A DNA stretch of 64,000 nucleotides from Diplonema papillatum (GCA_030068145.1 JAPJBO010000018.1:496001-560000); one strand, 5' to 3'; counted from the first letter of the stretch, positions 42,697 to 55,140 are shown. Translations and numbers: made by a program. Notes: generated from the letters alone by a model not told the origin.

Positions 42697-44150
42697 GCGA
42701 GGAGAACACACGACTTCAAGTCGGTGCAAGCCCGCAAGAGCTTCTGCCCTATCAGGGACTACGGTGGGCTGTAACGGAAACGAGGCACCCCCGTGGGCGG
42801 CCGCAAATCGGTGCTGGTATCTGTGTCAAGGGCTGCGGTTCAACGACCCCTTCTTCTCTTTTTCCCCTTTCTTCTTGTGAAACACGAACCTCTCGCGTTC
42901 TTTAGTCGAAGCGTGCGGGCTTGAAATGCGAAGGCACACGGCACGAGCCTGTGTGGTCCAGGCCAAATGTATAGTGCTGTTCTGCGCTCGGCAGCGTGTG
43001 TTCTTTTCTTCGTCCTTTCCTTCTCCTTTCTTTCCCGAAAAGACCGAAAAGAAAAAAAGAAGAAAACGTGCCATCGCAACATCGCAAAAAGAAGAAGAAA
43101 TAAAAACATTGTACAATTGTTCCCTGTTCTTGTGTCCAGAAGATAGCTAAACGACGGAAAGCCGACCTTTCTTGCTCCCTTCCAGACTCTCGGATCAAAC
43201 TGCGTCACCCACAAGAGAAAGTGCCAACCATAAGCAAACCCGTAGTAAAGTGCAGGTGCCGTGAAGGCCGGGCAGGCGCCCTCACGCGACCTTCTAGACT
43301 TGGTTCTCGCTGAGGATATCACGGCACTGTCCGATCAAACGAGGGCGGAAGCTGACTGACTTGTGGCGACGGTTTCCACGTTCTGACGCAGACCGTTTCA
43401 TTATTCTTCAGGAAGTGCTGCAAACGCCGGAGGACCATCAACTGACTTTGTGACTCGACACCCTTCCCAATACGAGGGGGGCCTGATTTCCGGCCAAAAA
43501 AAAAAATTGGATTCTGACGCGAGCATCAAGTGGAATCCATCAGGATTTTGGTCACCACGTAGTGCGAACTGCCGACAGGTACTTCTCGCAGGTGAGCACC
43601 CTTTTAACTTGTTATGTGTTCTCGAAATTGTCAGCGCGGTCGCGATGACAGCGAGAACACATACAGGTGGGTGGGGAGGGGCCCTCGGACTGCTAAGGCG
43701 TGTCAACCCCCGCCCCTGTCCCTCCCAGGGAACCACCCTTTGCCGCCAAATACCCATACCGGAGTTCTTGCAGCAGCTCTCTATTGAAGGTCTTGATACA
43801 GTTCTGGGGGTTATGCACCGCAGAAAAAAAAACAATCCACCGGGTTCACATGAGCCGCATTCGAGGGGCACTTATCTTTTTCCCGGGCTTCCAGACTCTT
43901 GAGTCCTTTCCGCCTGGCCATTCTTTGACTTGACTCGGCCCCTTCTTGTGTCGTCGCGGTCTTGTGTGCAGAACAGTGGAGTCCACCGCTTTCTCTCGTC
44001 GATCTGACACAGCAAAGAGGTAACCGCAAATGAAGCGGCATGTTGTCAGATGCGGACGCTGAGGGTTTCTGACACCAGGTTCCGCTCTTCTGTGCCCACT
44101 TCGTCTTCTGCTTGTGTACGTTTGGCGGCGGGTCTTTTCTGTGATAACTA
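42697..44150. other. Gene-free spacer
   Basis: Contains a stem-loop near 43611-43662 (arms TGTGTTCTCG/CGAGAACACA). 43670-43745 is related by inversion to 50925-51010 (CCCTGTCCCTCCCAGGGA). Frames on both strands lack recognisable content. Confidence 0.5.
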
Positions 44151-44159
44151 GTAGGTGTA

Positions 44160-44275
44160 ATGCCCTTATATCCCACTCAAAACAAATTTGTGCCCTTATA
44201 TCCCACTTCAAACAAATTTTGTGCCCTTATATCCCAAACTGGGATATAAGGGCACAAATTTGTTTTGACAAATTT
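44160..44275. repeat. Short direct repeats ending in a palindrome
   Basis: GTGCCCTTATATCCCA occurs three times in direct order with slight differences. The last copy pairs with its reverse complement TGGGATATAAGGGCAC across a 3-nt loop (about 44220-44254). A small foldback-like structure. Confidence 0.75.
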
Positions 44276-44301
44276 GAATCGAGGAAAATGCTGGAAAACT
44301 T

Positions 44302-44380
44302 GCCGAGGAGGGGCTTGAACCCCCGACCACTCGCCTTGAAACCCAAGGGTGGTTGGCTCGACCATCCGGATACCTACGGC
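44302..44380 (-). pseudogene. tRNA-like sequence (Ser/Leu-type?), degenerate
   Basis: The minus strand reads GCCGTAGGTATCCGG..., an anticodon-like stem CCTT/AAGG, a perfect T-arm GGGGGTTCAAGCCCC, and an end CCTCGGCA. The acceptor ends pair at about five of seven positions, and the D-arm and anticodon loop do not fold normally. It could be a tRNA pseudogene or a SINE head. Confidence 0.4.
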
Positions 44381-44789
44381 GAAAAAAAAAAATTTTGTCG
44401 AGCCGGGTCCCGACGCTGGATGCTATTGCCACGTGCATGCGTGCACACTGCAGCACAGCCCCTGTCACGGGCCTGTGCACCCCTGCCAGGCGGCCTTGAA
44501 ACCCTGACCTTGAGTCAGCTCTCGGTTGATGGACTTCATCCCGCGTTGTCAGTCATGCTGACTCGCAGCATTGCTGGACAAGCGAAAACTTTGACCACGT
44601 GTCAGTCTCGTGCGTACTCGCAGCGAACGAAGGAGGAGAGCGGGCGCGTGCGCTTTGACTCAAAGTTTGAGTGCTCAGACAGGAACAACAGCGAAAGGTG
44701 GCGTTTGAGTGCACTGCCATGCTCCACGCTGACATTGGCAGTGACATGGGGACATCACGTGTCGCGAGTTGACGCCCACGCCTGGCACG

Positions 44790-44940
44790 GCGAGCCAAAC
44801 CCGAAATCGAACCCGAACCCAGAAGTTCGGGTGAGGAGTGATGGGGGCAGAACCGAACCCGAAACCGAACCTCAACCCGAAACCGAACCAGTGCCCGATA
44901 GCCTCGGATAGGAAACCAAACTCGGAACTGAACCCAGATT
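44790..44940 (+). repeat. Degenerate CCGAACC-rich block
   Basis: AACCCGAA/CCGAAC words recur irregularly for about 150 bp, similar in style to a decayed telomere-like or simple-sequence expansion. The open frame across it reads Glu/Pro-rich and is not taken as coding. Confidence 0.45.
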
Positions 44941-45489
44941 ACAAGACAGATGGCCAGAACCGCGGAGGACGGTGGGCTAACAACCCAAGGTGGCGACACA
45001 GTCGGACATTGTTGCCGACAGACGGAATCTGCAGCTCACGCAAGAATGGCTGATTCCTTCCTAAAGGCATCAACTGTCGTTGTGCCCACGCCTGCACCGC
45101 AACTGGTTGCACACACACCGGTTGCACGACGGTGGACACAGCTTCCTTCACTGCAGGCTTCGTGAAATCAGCTGTGACTGTGGCTGACTCGCAGCCGCGT
45201 GACAGCGGCGCCTTCACTCCACTGAGCCAGTAGTCCCGGTCCTGCTGCTGTTCCTTGCTGCAGCTGCTGCTCCATTGTCCAGCGGTGTCCCCGGGAGGTG
45301 AATCCTGCAGACGGTGGGTGTGCAGTTTACGGCTGCCGCGACACTGTCCGGTCACTGAGTGACTGACACTGTGACAGTCACAGTGTGACACAGCCTCAAC
45401 AAGGACAGTGGAGAATGACCGTGGTCACTGGTATGTCAGGCCAAGAAACGGATCCTTTCCCACCTACTTTGATCATAGGTGTCACGGCA

Positions 45490-45665
45490 AGTTTTGGCAA
45501 CTGTAAACCCGGGAAGTTCCCCCAAAAAACAACCCCAAAAGTCAACATCTTACCCACACTCTGAAAAGAAATCTTGACCGGAAAAGTGTCCTCGGCGGGG
45601 TTCAAACCTGGGCCTCCAGGCCTGAAGGCCGACAACCGGTCACTCTGCAATTTTGGCCGTTTCGT
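45490..45665 (-). mobile_element. tRNA-derived SINE-like repeat, copy 1
   Basis: On the minus strand, GCAGAGTGACCGG (A-box-like) is followed by AGGTTTGAACCCCGCC (B-box-like), then GAGGACACTTTTCCGGTC. Copy 2 at 45905-46095 shares this order. The head looks tRNA-related and lacks a proper 5' acceptor arm. Confidence 0.5.
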
Positions 45666-45904
45666 TTTGGTTTGTTATGTCGGAACTCTGCTCCTCCTAC
45701 GTGCAGGGGTTCGATGCCAAGTTCGGGCGAAGCTAAGTACTGGTGCTAAGCGCTGGTACTAAAAGAAAGTTCGGGCACGAAGCGAAGTTTGGCCAGAGTG
45801 GTAAAGTCCGGGTGAAGCTAGGGTCGGTGCTCGCACCCGGGGGGGGGCTGCCCCTCCCGCCGCCCCCCTGGAGCAGCCTTTTCCCGCCCGCCCCCTCCCG
45901 GGGC

Positions 45905-46095
45905 CGGCGGTGACCCAAATACCCAAATACCGCGAGATACTGAGAAACTCCGCAAAAGCCGCAAATTACGGGCACATTAGACCCCGAAACGCAACAAACC
46001 TCGAAAACAATCTTCGACCGGAAAAGTGTCGTGGGCGGGGTCCGAACCCGCGCCTACCGGCCTCAAGGCCTCACTCTGCCACCCCTATGCTTTTG
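45905..46095 (-). mobile_element. tRNA-derived SINE-like repeat, copy 2
   Basis: On the minus strand: GTGGCAGAGTGAGGCC, then a T-arm GCGGGTTCGGACCCCGC, then CACGACACTTTTCCGGTC. The tail includes CGGAGTTTCTCAGTATCTCG, which also appears at 31085-31135. Three genomic pieces sharing head and tail make a dispersed Pol III-type SINE a fair reading. Confidence 0.5.
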
Positions 46096-46674
46096 GGCAG
46101 GTTATCGGTTATCGGTTATCGGTACGGTGGATACCTGTCTCGAGTTAGTTCTTGAGGCAGGGGGGGAAAAACTTAGCTCCGCGCAAGTATCTAGTCCAAA
46201 AACAATACACTTTTTCACTGGAGAAAAGCCGATTTGGCTCGAATAGAGGCTATTCACATTGCATGTTCACAGGACCTCCAGTCTCGAAAAATGGCACTAC
46301 ACCATCACCCAGCCCCCGGCAGAGGTGGCCAATGTGCAATCCGAGGCACTCAGGGCCCAGCATTGTCGTGAAGATACGTCGCGTAGCGCAGAGCCCATTC
46401 CTGAGTGAAGACGCAAAAAGCCGTTGCCGGTCTAAATTTGGAAAATGGGCCGGACACCAAGCTAACACCCCGCCACCACCCAAACGAAAAAAAACAAGAA
46501 ACGTCGGAAGACACCAGACTGTACCCCGGTTGGTTGTCGGCAACACAAAAACGCAAACCCAAACCACTTCCGCCGGTAGAGTAACTGCCTCGGGTGGGCT
46601 ATGGGGGGCCAAATACAATTGAGTTCAATTGTGATATGACGATACACCGCGTGGTATCGGGGCCTCCGACTCCA

Positions 46675-47035
<361 letters not shown>

Positions 47036-47985
47036 AATCTTTCATCGCTCGTCTTTCTGCGGAAAACCACGCAGGGGAATCAAAGGTATAGTGTACTTGC
47101 AGGATAACGAAGGGGAAAAGCTCGATCGGGAAAGGTCGAATCTCGACTTCCCGGACGAGGCTTGTACCTCCCCAGGGCGGGAAGGGCGGGAGAAAAGGGT
47201 GACTTAGTTTTTCTCTTTGGTGTACAACTAACGGAATATAATTCCTGAGTATTTAGTAATGTGAGGTTCAGTGAACATGAGGTATAGTGCGTTCTCCGCT
47301 TCTCGCTGAGAGATTCCTACAGTTAACAGGTGTGGACCTTCTACTCGTGATCGTCCGGCGTGGGATAATGCCGAGGGCACCCGCGTGTCATGCAGGCGCT
47401 GCCCCGAAATGACAGCCGCACTGCACGTAGTGCTAGCCGACCGCGCCGGCTGTTCGATAGATGTGTTGCTAGCAATAAGATACCTTGACTGAAACGCAAG
47501 CAATTTTCATGAGAGGGGCATGAACGGTCGGCGAAAGGGAAAGAGAACAGGTCATGTTGCTCCACGAGAGGCAAGAGCGATCGAAACACTGTCATGCACT
47601 ATCGACTCTACGGGTCTCAACGAGCCAGGGGGAGCATACGGAAAACCAGCCACAACTGTGAACAGAACTGCCCCAGCGCAACAAGTTACGTCGTGAATTG
47701 ATACAGTGTGGTACTCATTTGCATGCAAATGACTCTCCACTACCGCAACAAGAAGGCGAAATCTTGTGAGATCCTCCGCTTCTGCTAAAAGACTGGGTGT
47801 ATCACCCCCAGGTTGAACACATACTACGACGCGCAACTCGGAAGGTTGGGAGTTTGAGGGCGGGAGGGTCGTTTGCGAGTTTCGAAGAGAAACCGCAGGG
47901 AAAGCTTGCCGCTCCCCTCCTCCCTCCCCACCCCATCTGTTCAGCCGTCCCCCCCCACGCACACACACCCGCGGTCTGCCTGAGA
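47036..47985. other. Spacer before the 47986 gene
   Basis: No repeat family or gene was recognised. C-rich and CA-rich tracts occur just before the start codon (47925-47970). Confidence 0.5.
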
Positions 47986-49030
47986 ATGGTAGCCCCCGCG
48001 GTGCATGAGGTCGCCGACGCGGCTGTCCTGCGTCGCCAGAATGAGTACTCGACGTACTGTACGACCTATGACCGGGAGCACGCGAAGAAGTCGAATTTCC
48101 ACGTGAGCCTCGCCACCACGAAGGGCATAGGCCCGCGCCCGCCGAGCGTGTCGACGACGCGGAGAGTAAACGGAATCTTCGGCGGGGTGAAGTCCGCCGC
48201 GGCCACGAGGTTTGCCGGCAACCGCGGGATCTGCACGCTCGAGCGCAACCAGCCGAACCAGTACGTGACCCCCGAGGAAGCGCAGCACTTGGCGTTCTTG
48301 AACGTCAGCAAGAAGCACCAGCGGTCGAGCCACAGCGGCCTCCAGTCGCAGGTGGGCACCGGCCACGATCCTGCTGGCCTCCGCCCCGACCACTTCGTCA
48401 CGCACAACCAGGCCACCGTCGCTTCGTACGTCCCGGACTCCGACGCTTCCCGTGCCGCGGCGTGGCCTTGGCACAAGAAGACGCGAACGGGCGCGTCGAT
48501 GAACAACAAGCCGACGGCTAACCTCGTCGGCGGCTTCACCGACTGCTCCTTCGGCGCCAACACGACCGAAATGAAGGCATCGTTTGCACACCCGGTCAGC
48601 GCCCCGGACAACATCAGGTTCAAGACGTACCTCGTCCGCGAGCACTGCCACGTCGCGGACCCCGCCGTCGAAGAGCCATTCTACCACCTCACCCCCTTCC
48701 AGCTCCGCCGGTTGAAGAAGAAGGATCCGATGCAGTACGCCGCGTTCATCGAACGCAACCCGTACCTCACCGAAACCAAGTCGGCCTACCGATCCCGCGG
48801 GCACGGCTCGCTCGTGGACCAGGTCCGCAACGCGACCGGGAAGCACAGCACCATGCAGTCCGTCATGCACGCGCACACCACCGGGCCCCGCGACAAACTG
48901 CTCGCCCTGCAAGGCATCTTTAGGAAGAACCCCACCATGACGAGCTACGCCCGGTCGGTCACCGAAGTCCCGGACGTCGAAGGCACCGCGGCGGAAACGC
49001 TCAACCCGACAATGATGTCTGGAAAACTGG
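47986..49030 (+). CDS. Uncharacterised conserved-looking protein, exon 1 (possible axonemal protein)
   Basis: Exons 47986-49030, 54855-54925 and 54991-55140 join in phase to 421 aa. This exon is basic, with few hydrophobic stretches and many short aromatic motifs (NEYSTYCTTYD, GGFTDCSFG, PFYHLTPFQLRRLKKKDPMQ, ETKSAYRSRGHGS). It has no transmembrane segment or enzyme signature. That style, extended and Tyr/Pro/Arg-rich, resembles microtubule-inner and axonemal proteins, but I cannot name a family. The start is the ATG after GCCTGAGA; the upstream open stretch to 47797 is low-complexity. The donor GTATGC at 49031 leaves phase 1. A 404-residue minus-strand frame is a shadow. Confidence 0.8.
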
Positions 49031-51325
49031 GTATGCCTCGGACGGCGCGGTCCCAACTCTTTTCGTTCTTTCTCTCGTCCCGCCCCCCAGTCTTTCCTTT
49101 CCTCAAGGTCGGTGACCTTTGGGTACCAGGGAAAGCCTGCTACACGGCCAGCCAAGCTTCACGTGTTCGGCGGTACTGGAGAGCCACGGGCCTACGGGTC
49201 AAGGCTTGGCGCACCTTGGGGCTTTGGCGCTCGCGCTGAACACAAGCTCGTCGAGACGGTCAGCCGCAGGGCAGAGCAGACGGGGTTGTGACACTGTGCT
49301 GCCTCCGACTCAAGCTTTGCAAGCTGTGGTTGACCGTCACGTTCCTGGATGAGGAGCGGCCTTTTTCTTTTCTTCTTCTTTCTTCTCTGTGTCGTCCCGC
49401 CCCCCCCCAGTCTTTCCTTTCCTCCGATGAAAAATAACGATAGAAAAACCTGGTGAAATCTTGGTGTCGGTCACAAATTGTGTTCGAACCTGACTTGCCA
49501 AAGCAAGTAAAGTGTACACGAAGCCATGATCCCCCAAACCCACCCAGCTTTAAAAGAACCCATTCGGCGAGGGTCACTCGGAGACTCTAAAAATCCCGGA
49601 TTCTCAAGCGAACTATAACTCTGAAAAAGGGAGTCGAAACCGACGGCCTTGCACGAGGAGGCCAGAACCCGCATTCCGCGCTTGTGCCTATTCTTGCTCT
49701 GGTCGTTGTGTGAGACAAGGAAATTTTCCAGAAGAACTCTCTACTGGAAAGAAGTCAGCGGAAGCGGGAATGCGAAGACGTAAACATGTCAATAGGGGGT
49801 AGTCCACTCACAGAGTAAACCTGGACTTCTTCTATCTCTGGCACGTGAAGTGCCAGTGCTGAATTCAATGGATACTGAGTGCAAGGCAGCAACGAAATAA
49901 TCATGTAGCCCAACCTATCATATTCATCTATGTAGAAGTGAGGAGACCGGAAACTCCCCGGAGAGATGGTCCCTGCACTCTAACTCGTCTCTCTCTCTCT
50001 CTCTATGTATCGGGCGGTCCCCCCCAACGCTGCTCGGGGCAGCAGGACACCTTGTCCAAGCGTCACTTCCCCGATGCGAGCTGATTGCCGGCTGGATGCG
50101 GGCAGCTGCACCTTTGTACCACCGACTCCCTCTGGGCTTCCAGGTTGCGCGCAATCGGAGGTTTCAAACATGATGATTAATATCAAAAGCCCGCACCCAC
50201 GCGGCGTTGACTGTGGCTGGTCTTTGTGAACAGATGGTGTTCCCCAACCTCGGATACCGATGAGTCGCACTGACCCCCTCCCAGGTGCCAGTCGCGAACA
50301 CAAAAGAGCGTGTTCGATACGGTTCTGACTGCGCTATCATGGAATGTTCGACCTGTTTCTGACTGCCGCTGACATAAAGCGCTTTGCACCAAGAAGCTGT
50401 TGTAAGGGCTGCCTTGATGTTACTTTGGTCAAACTCACACTAATCTTAAACGGGAGCTGCCCTTTGCACTCTAATTCTACTCCGATAACAAGGTATCCGC
50501 GGCGTCGGGGCCTCCACGACCCCCTCCATAAGCCCGAAGAACGCTGACAGCGCGAAACGATTCTCAGGGCACGAGAGCCTTCTTGACACCGTGAACAAGG
50601 TCAGCTTCTAGAACACAAGAGTCTTAATTGTGTGAGCCAACAAAACTACGCAGCTCGCGGCGGTATTTCTCGGCGTCTTGAGCAAGAAGGCCAGCAGCGA
50701 TGTTCCATGACCCACGGGATGCACATTCGCCAAACAACGGTGTGAGCCTTGTACTTTGTGTTTCTGTTGTTATTATTACCAAGACCTGCGCTTTCGCCTT
50801 ATTTCAGCAACTCTGCGACAATGAGTATCTGCACTGTTTTTGCCAACCGCCACCGTTTCCGAGAGAGAGAAAGAGAGAGAGAACACATAAAACAAGTCAA
50901 AGGGTGCGGGCCTCCACCGTCAGGTGCGCCAGACTTGATCCGGAATGGCTCCCTGGGAGGGACAGGGACGGTTCGTCACGCCTTGGCGTCATCCCAGGGC
51001 CTCTCCCGTCATCGCTACCGCGCTGACCTTTTCCGAGAGCACGAGAGAGATAGCGACGACTGACAGTACAGGATATGATGGAGAAAGAGCCGCTCGAACA
51101 ACCGCCTGTGACTGTAGAGTTATTCGACAGGGGAAAGAGATGATTCTGCATCGTTGTCAGCTGCTGCGGCTTCCGGTTCCTGTACTGACGACGGTTCAAA
51201 TGGAAACTTACCACGAAGTGAAGACAGTCGTGGCCGGTTTCCTCGTTACACCTCAGTGCTACTACGCCAATTGCACTGAGCGCCCACCTTTCCCTCAAAA
51301 TGGAAAGCGCGCACGATGTTTTCTT

Positions 51326-51440
51326 GTAGAAGCACCTGCTTTGTAGGAAACACTTGAGGAGACTGCCAGTTGCGATAGATCAGGTAAATGTGCTGTAGCC
51401 CACACGACGAAATGAGCACAAGGCAGTCCCTCGAGTATTT
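51326..51440 (+). mobile_element. MITE-like family A, internally deleted copy
   Basis: Both ends are present (AGAAGCACCTGCTTTGTAGG and CAGTCCCTCGAGTATTTC), but about 100 bp of the middle is missing. The junction reads CCCACACGACGAAATGAGC. Confidence 0.75.
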
Positions 51441-51679
51441 CCGATGCGAGCTTTCTTTACGCATGCTTGTGCCACCGTGCGCACGAATCCAGCAGCCTGT
51501 ACCCGCGCAACCCACACACAGCTGCCGACGGCGAACGAAGGGCGCTTGGTCAAAAACCCTCCGTTTTGTCGTGACGGCGTCCACCCTACCACCACCGACC
51601 TCGAGGTGTGCACTCCTTTCCTCCTTTACTTTGATCATAGGTGTCACGGCAAGTTTTGGCAGCCGCTGCTTAACAACAG

Positions 51680-54390
51680 TGATGAAAGCGGTCAAGAAAG
51701 AAGCTGAGGGTGTGCGTCCTAAGTCGTACGCGGATGATGCCACACTACTGTCCAGGCTGTCGGAGGCCGCACTGCAAAAGGGAGTCGGCATTGTTGACGA
51801 GTTCTGCACACTCCTAAACCTCGAGAAGACCATCGCATTCTCGACGAGGCAGAGGCACCAGTCGACGCTCAGACTCCGAAGCGGAAATGCGCTGCTGCGA
51901 TTTAGCAAGTCCGTCACGTGTCTGGGGGCCCTAGTCTCAACGGCGAAGAACAGAAAGGAGAGGTCCGACTCTAAGAGGGTAGAGAGGGCGGCGGCCCTAG
52001 CGGAGGGCCTCCGCCACGCGCCATTCCGGTACGAAAAGCGGGTCCGTATTGTGCAGTCGAATGTGTTGCCGGCAGCGCTATCGGGCTGCTCCTTCGCGCC
52101 GGTGTCAAAGGTGGCGATGAAGCGGTTGACGACGTCGGTGATGGGTCTGATCTGGGGTGGAGCAAACCCGAAGCGCGCGAGAGAAATGGTCCTGAACTTC
52201 CAGGAGAAGGGCCACCTGACGGACCCCGGTACGTGTTTAGCGTACCGGGTGACGACGGCGTTCTACGCGGCGTGCGAGAGGCTGCCGCGACTGCTACCTC
52301 TGATGGAGAGTATCCGGGGGCGGTACGCCGAGGGGGACCAACCCCTCGGCCCAGTCGGGCTGGCGATGAGGAGCATGGAGGAGTGTGGACACATATGGGA
52401 GCCTGGGCCCCTATCTCGCACGCTACGACGGAATGGTGCAGTGTTCGACCCGCTGGCCTCGTCGCCCTCGAAGAGGGGGCACGAAGTGAGGGCGGACCTG
52501 AGAACGAGGACGTGGGCCCGACTGATGGCGAGAAGGCCAGGATATCAGGGGCTGGAAAGAGCCGACTTGGAGCGCACGAATGCGTTCTGGAAGACGAGGG
52601 AATGTTCCGCGCACACGGCGAAGCTAATTCGAGTTGCGATTGCGGGGGGTGTGAACACGGCGGAGTTCACGTCGCGGATGAGGCAGGCTGGAGCTGAGCC
52701 GCAGGCGCCCAGCTGCAAGCACTGTGGGAGCGGCGTGACGGAGAACGAACAGCATATCTACTGGGACTGCGACGCATACTCACACATTCGCCGGCGGGAA
52801 GCACACGCCGGGCTGATGGCGGCCAACCGAACCGAGTGGCCCCGATGCACGCTGGAACATGGTGTGGTTGTACCGGGGAACGCCCACTTATCGAGGCGGC
52901 TCCAGGAGATGATGGCTGAAATCCTTGCGGAACGTGCAGGGCTCGAAGCACGTGGCTGGGTAGCCAGGAACCCCACGACCCCCTGGTCGAGAGCGGATGC
53001 GATGCCTGCCGAGAAATTTGACCACCCCTTTGCGCGGATTGCCCCGGCATGGACGTGGGAGCGAAACAAGACCTGGGGACTACCGACGTTTTATGCGTTG
53101 GTAGCGTGGCTGTCTGACATGCAGTGGACCGAGAGCGGGCAGGCGTCAATGCTAGAGCTTGCGATCGACTTTGAACTCTTCTCGGGCCTCAGCATGCCGC
53201 TGCACGGGAATGCGCCGAAGGGGGTGAGAGAACGGGGAAACGTCCTGCGCTGCATGATGAGCGCGTTGGACAAGCTGGCGGCACAGCAAGGGCTGGGAAG
53301 CTGCATGAGAGGGGAGAGGGTGTGCCCGACGACGTCGCTGTCGTTCATGGGCATCTCGGGGATATCGGGTATACGGCCCAGGCCACGCTTTCGCGAGGCA
53401 CACACGGGGACGATACTTGAGGAACAAGTGAAAGGAAGCGATGTAGGGACGCAGTGCCCGGCGTACCCTGACTGGACGATCGGGAGAGCGGCGAGGTGGG
53501 CCCTGCCTGCCCCACCACAACTGCACCCAGACCCCGTGCATATGCCGGGTGTCGATATAGAGAAGGCACTCGTCACGTGCGCGACCCATCACAAAGGGAA
53601 GTGTGAGGCGTGCAGAGCACTCGTCCGAAGGGACGTGCCCACGGTAGAGATGTGCTGCCGGCACCATCACCACGCGAACGATGGGCAGCCGATCGCGGTG
53701 TGCACAGAGCACAGCACGACGAAGTGCGGCGAGTGCAAGACGGCGGCGGCGTGTTGCCGCAGCGGGCATCATGCCTGCCGCACGCATGGCAGAGGAACCT
53801 GCCAAGAGTGCAAGAGGCTCCCTACGCTGACGCAGAGGCGACCGGCGGCATGTTGCCGCCGCGGCCACCACCAGTCCAACGAACCGAACGTCCCGTCAAC
53901 CCCCGGACGCAACAAGAAGAAGAGGCCCTCCTCACCCACCCAGGTGGGCGTACAACGGGGAACGCCAGTTGGAAAGCGAGCGGCGCAAGCGCCGCCCGCG
54001 GCAACGAAAAAGGAGACGGCGACGACCGGACGGGCGACCAAAAGGCCGCCACCAACGCCAGGAACCAGCGAACGACCAGCGCTGAAGAAAAGGGTGCTAG
54101 GCACCCCGAAGGAAGGCCCGATCGCCGGCCGCAAGCGGAAGAAGACGAAGGCGACCACCCCCGACTCAGGGGTGCATCGAAGGAAGAAGAAGGTACCGAG
54201 GGCAAGCAGCTCTCAGAAACGACCGGGGACCACGGGCACACCAACGCCCTCGAAAGTGAAAAACGGACACACGTGCCCGCCCTCGTACTCGCCGACTCAG
54301 TCTCTGGAATCGCAAGAAAGCCAAACCCCGCTAGCTCCACAAATGCTCGACCTTGACGACGCAATGGCAGGTGACGACGTCATCCGATAA
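51680..54390 (+). mobile_element. 5'-truncated LINE with a long uninterrupted ORF
   Basis: About 900 codons without a stop. The reverse transcriptase is entered just before its catalytic YADD (codon at 51727), so the endonuclease and most of the fingers/palm are missing. Downstream are the thumb/linker region (KRLTTSVMGLIWGG, AYRVTTAFYAACERLPR), then the LINE-type zinc motif CKHCGSG..H..WDC (about 52714-52772). The C-terminus is unusual: from 53578 to 53870 there are three Cys/His clusters of the form CxxC..CCRxxHH, followed by a Lys/Arg/Pro-rich tail to 54390. The open frame continues upstream to 51388 through repeat sequence, which is not LINE. It inserted inside intron 1 of the 47986 gene in gene orientation. 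No clear poly-A tail or target duplication was found. Confidence 0.85.
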
Positions 54391-54854
54391 CCTGACTTTC
54401 AAGGCAGTGCATGCTAATCCATGTGGTTCATGTACTAAAAGAACTCAATGCTTAACAAAATTTGACGTGGGCGGCTTTGGATTTACATCTGAATGACACC
54501 TCAATACAAAAAGGTTGTCGACAACTAACAAGTAAAAGAATAAAACAAAACTACGCATTTCTTTCTCTTTGGGGCAAACAAGCAGGGAGTCTAGGCCCAC
54601 TAGTGGCCAAGGCCGCACAGCCAGGTTTCGCCAAGTCCAGTAGTGACGCTATTCTTTTTTGCCCGTCGCACATACGGGGAAAGGGTTTCTTGCGACAACC
54701 AATTTCTGCTTCCCTGGAGACAGCATTTGTTACACAGCTAAAAAGAACGTTGGCAGCGGTTGAACCAGACACATGTAGGGTAAATCGCACAAACAAAACG
54801 GAACCTCAAGCGCCCACATGTGGACGGTTGTCAAGCTTTTGCGGCTCCTTTCAG

Positions 54855-54925
54855 AAATTCGTGAGACCTTCTTGCTTTCAATTACTCTGCGGGATCAGCA
54901 AGGGACGCCGGGCTTCACAGAACCC
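54855..54925 (+). CDS. 47986 gene, exon 2
   Basis: 71 nt encoding IRETFLLSITLRDQQGTPGF-TEP after a Glu completed across the junction. Acceptor CTTTCAG, donor GTAAGA. Incoming phase 1 and outgoing phase 0 fit both neighbours. The following intron is only 65 nt (54926-54990) and contains TTACTAAAT, a branch-site-like word. Confidence 0.6.
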
Positions 54926-54990
54926 GTAAGAAGTTGCACGAAGCTACTTACTAAATATCTTAGTTCATCTACTTCACAAAAACTACACAG

Positions 54991-55140
54991 TTCGACGGTA
55001 CGTTGCGGTCAGACCCGCCTAACGCCACGATTCACGCATTCACGTGGGACCGGATGAAGGACAAGGAGCTCCTGGAGCAGGGCAACCTGCCTACTGGAAA
55101 GTACAGGCACAAGATCAGAGAGACAGTCACCGGCTTCTGA
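54991..55140 (+). CDS. 47986 gene, exon 3 (C-terminus)
   Basis: 50 codons: FDGTLRSDPPNATIHAFTWD, RMKDKELLEQGNLPTGKYRH, KIRETVTGF, stop. The codons are G/C-ending like the other exons. The acceptor is AAACTACACAG. The stretch reads like a conserved C-terminus of a structural protein, but I have no family name. Confidence 0.65.
   Translation, partial: FDGTLRSDPPNATIHAFTWDRMKDKELLEQGNLPTGKYRHKIRETVTGF

Larger units (their letters stand above)
49031..54854 (+). other. Intron 1 of the 47986 gene (5.8 kb) with nested repeats
   Basis: GT..AG. In order: family G (49110-49365), module H (49571-49628), family J (49930-50005), an inverted relative of 43670-43745 (50925-51010), a shortened family A copy (51326-51440), the LINE (about 51680-54400), and inverted family N (54555-54700). 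Module H is followed by an open stretch from 49633 that could be an alternative last exon (25 codons to TGA at 49710). I prefer 54855 because two further junctions and a branch-site-like word agree with it. Confidence 0.55.

Noticed and set aside
44302-44380. Functional tRNA gene
   Set aside because: The T-arm is perfect, but the acceptor stem is only partly paired and the D-arm and anticodon loop do not form normally, so it is listed as degenerate.
49633-49710. Alternative last exon of the 47986 gene directly after module H
   Set aside because: Phase fits, but the product ends in a hydrophobic run and no second junction supports it. The 54855/54991 pair fits phase twice and has a short intron with GTAAGA and TTACTAA. 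It could still be an alternative exon.
51388-51679. N-terminal part of the LINE open frame
   Set aside because: This stretch is the end of a family A copy plus another dispersed word (TTGATCATAGGTGTCACGGC, also at 45467). LINE similarity begins near 51680.
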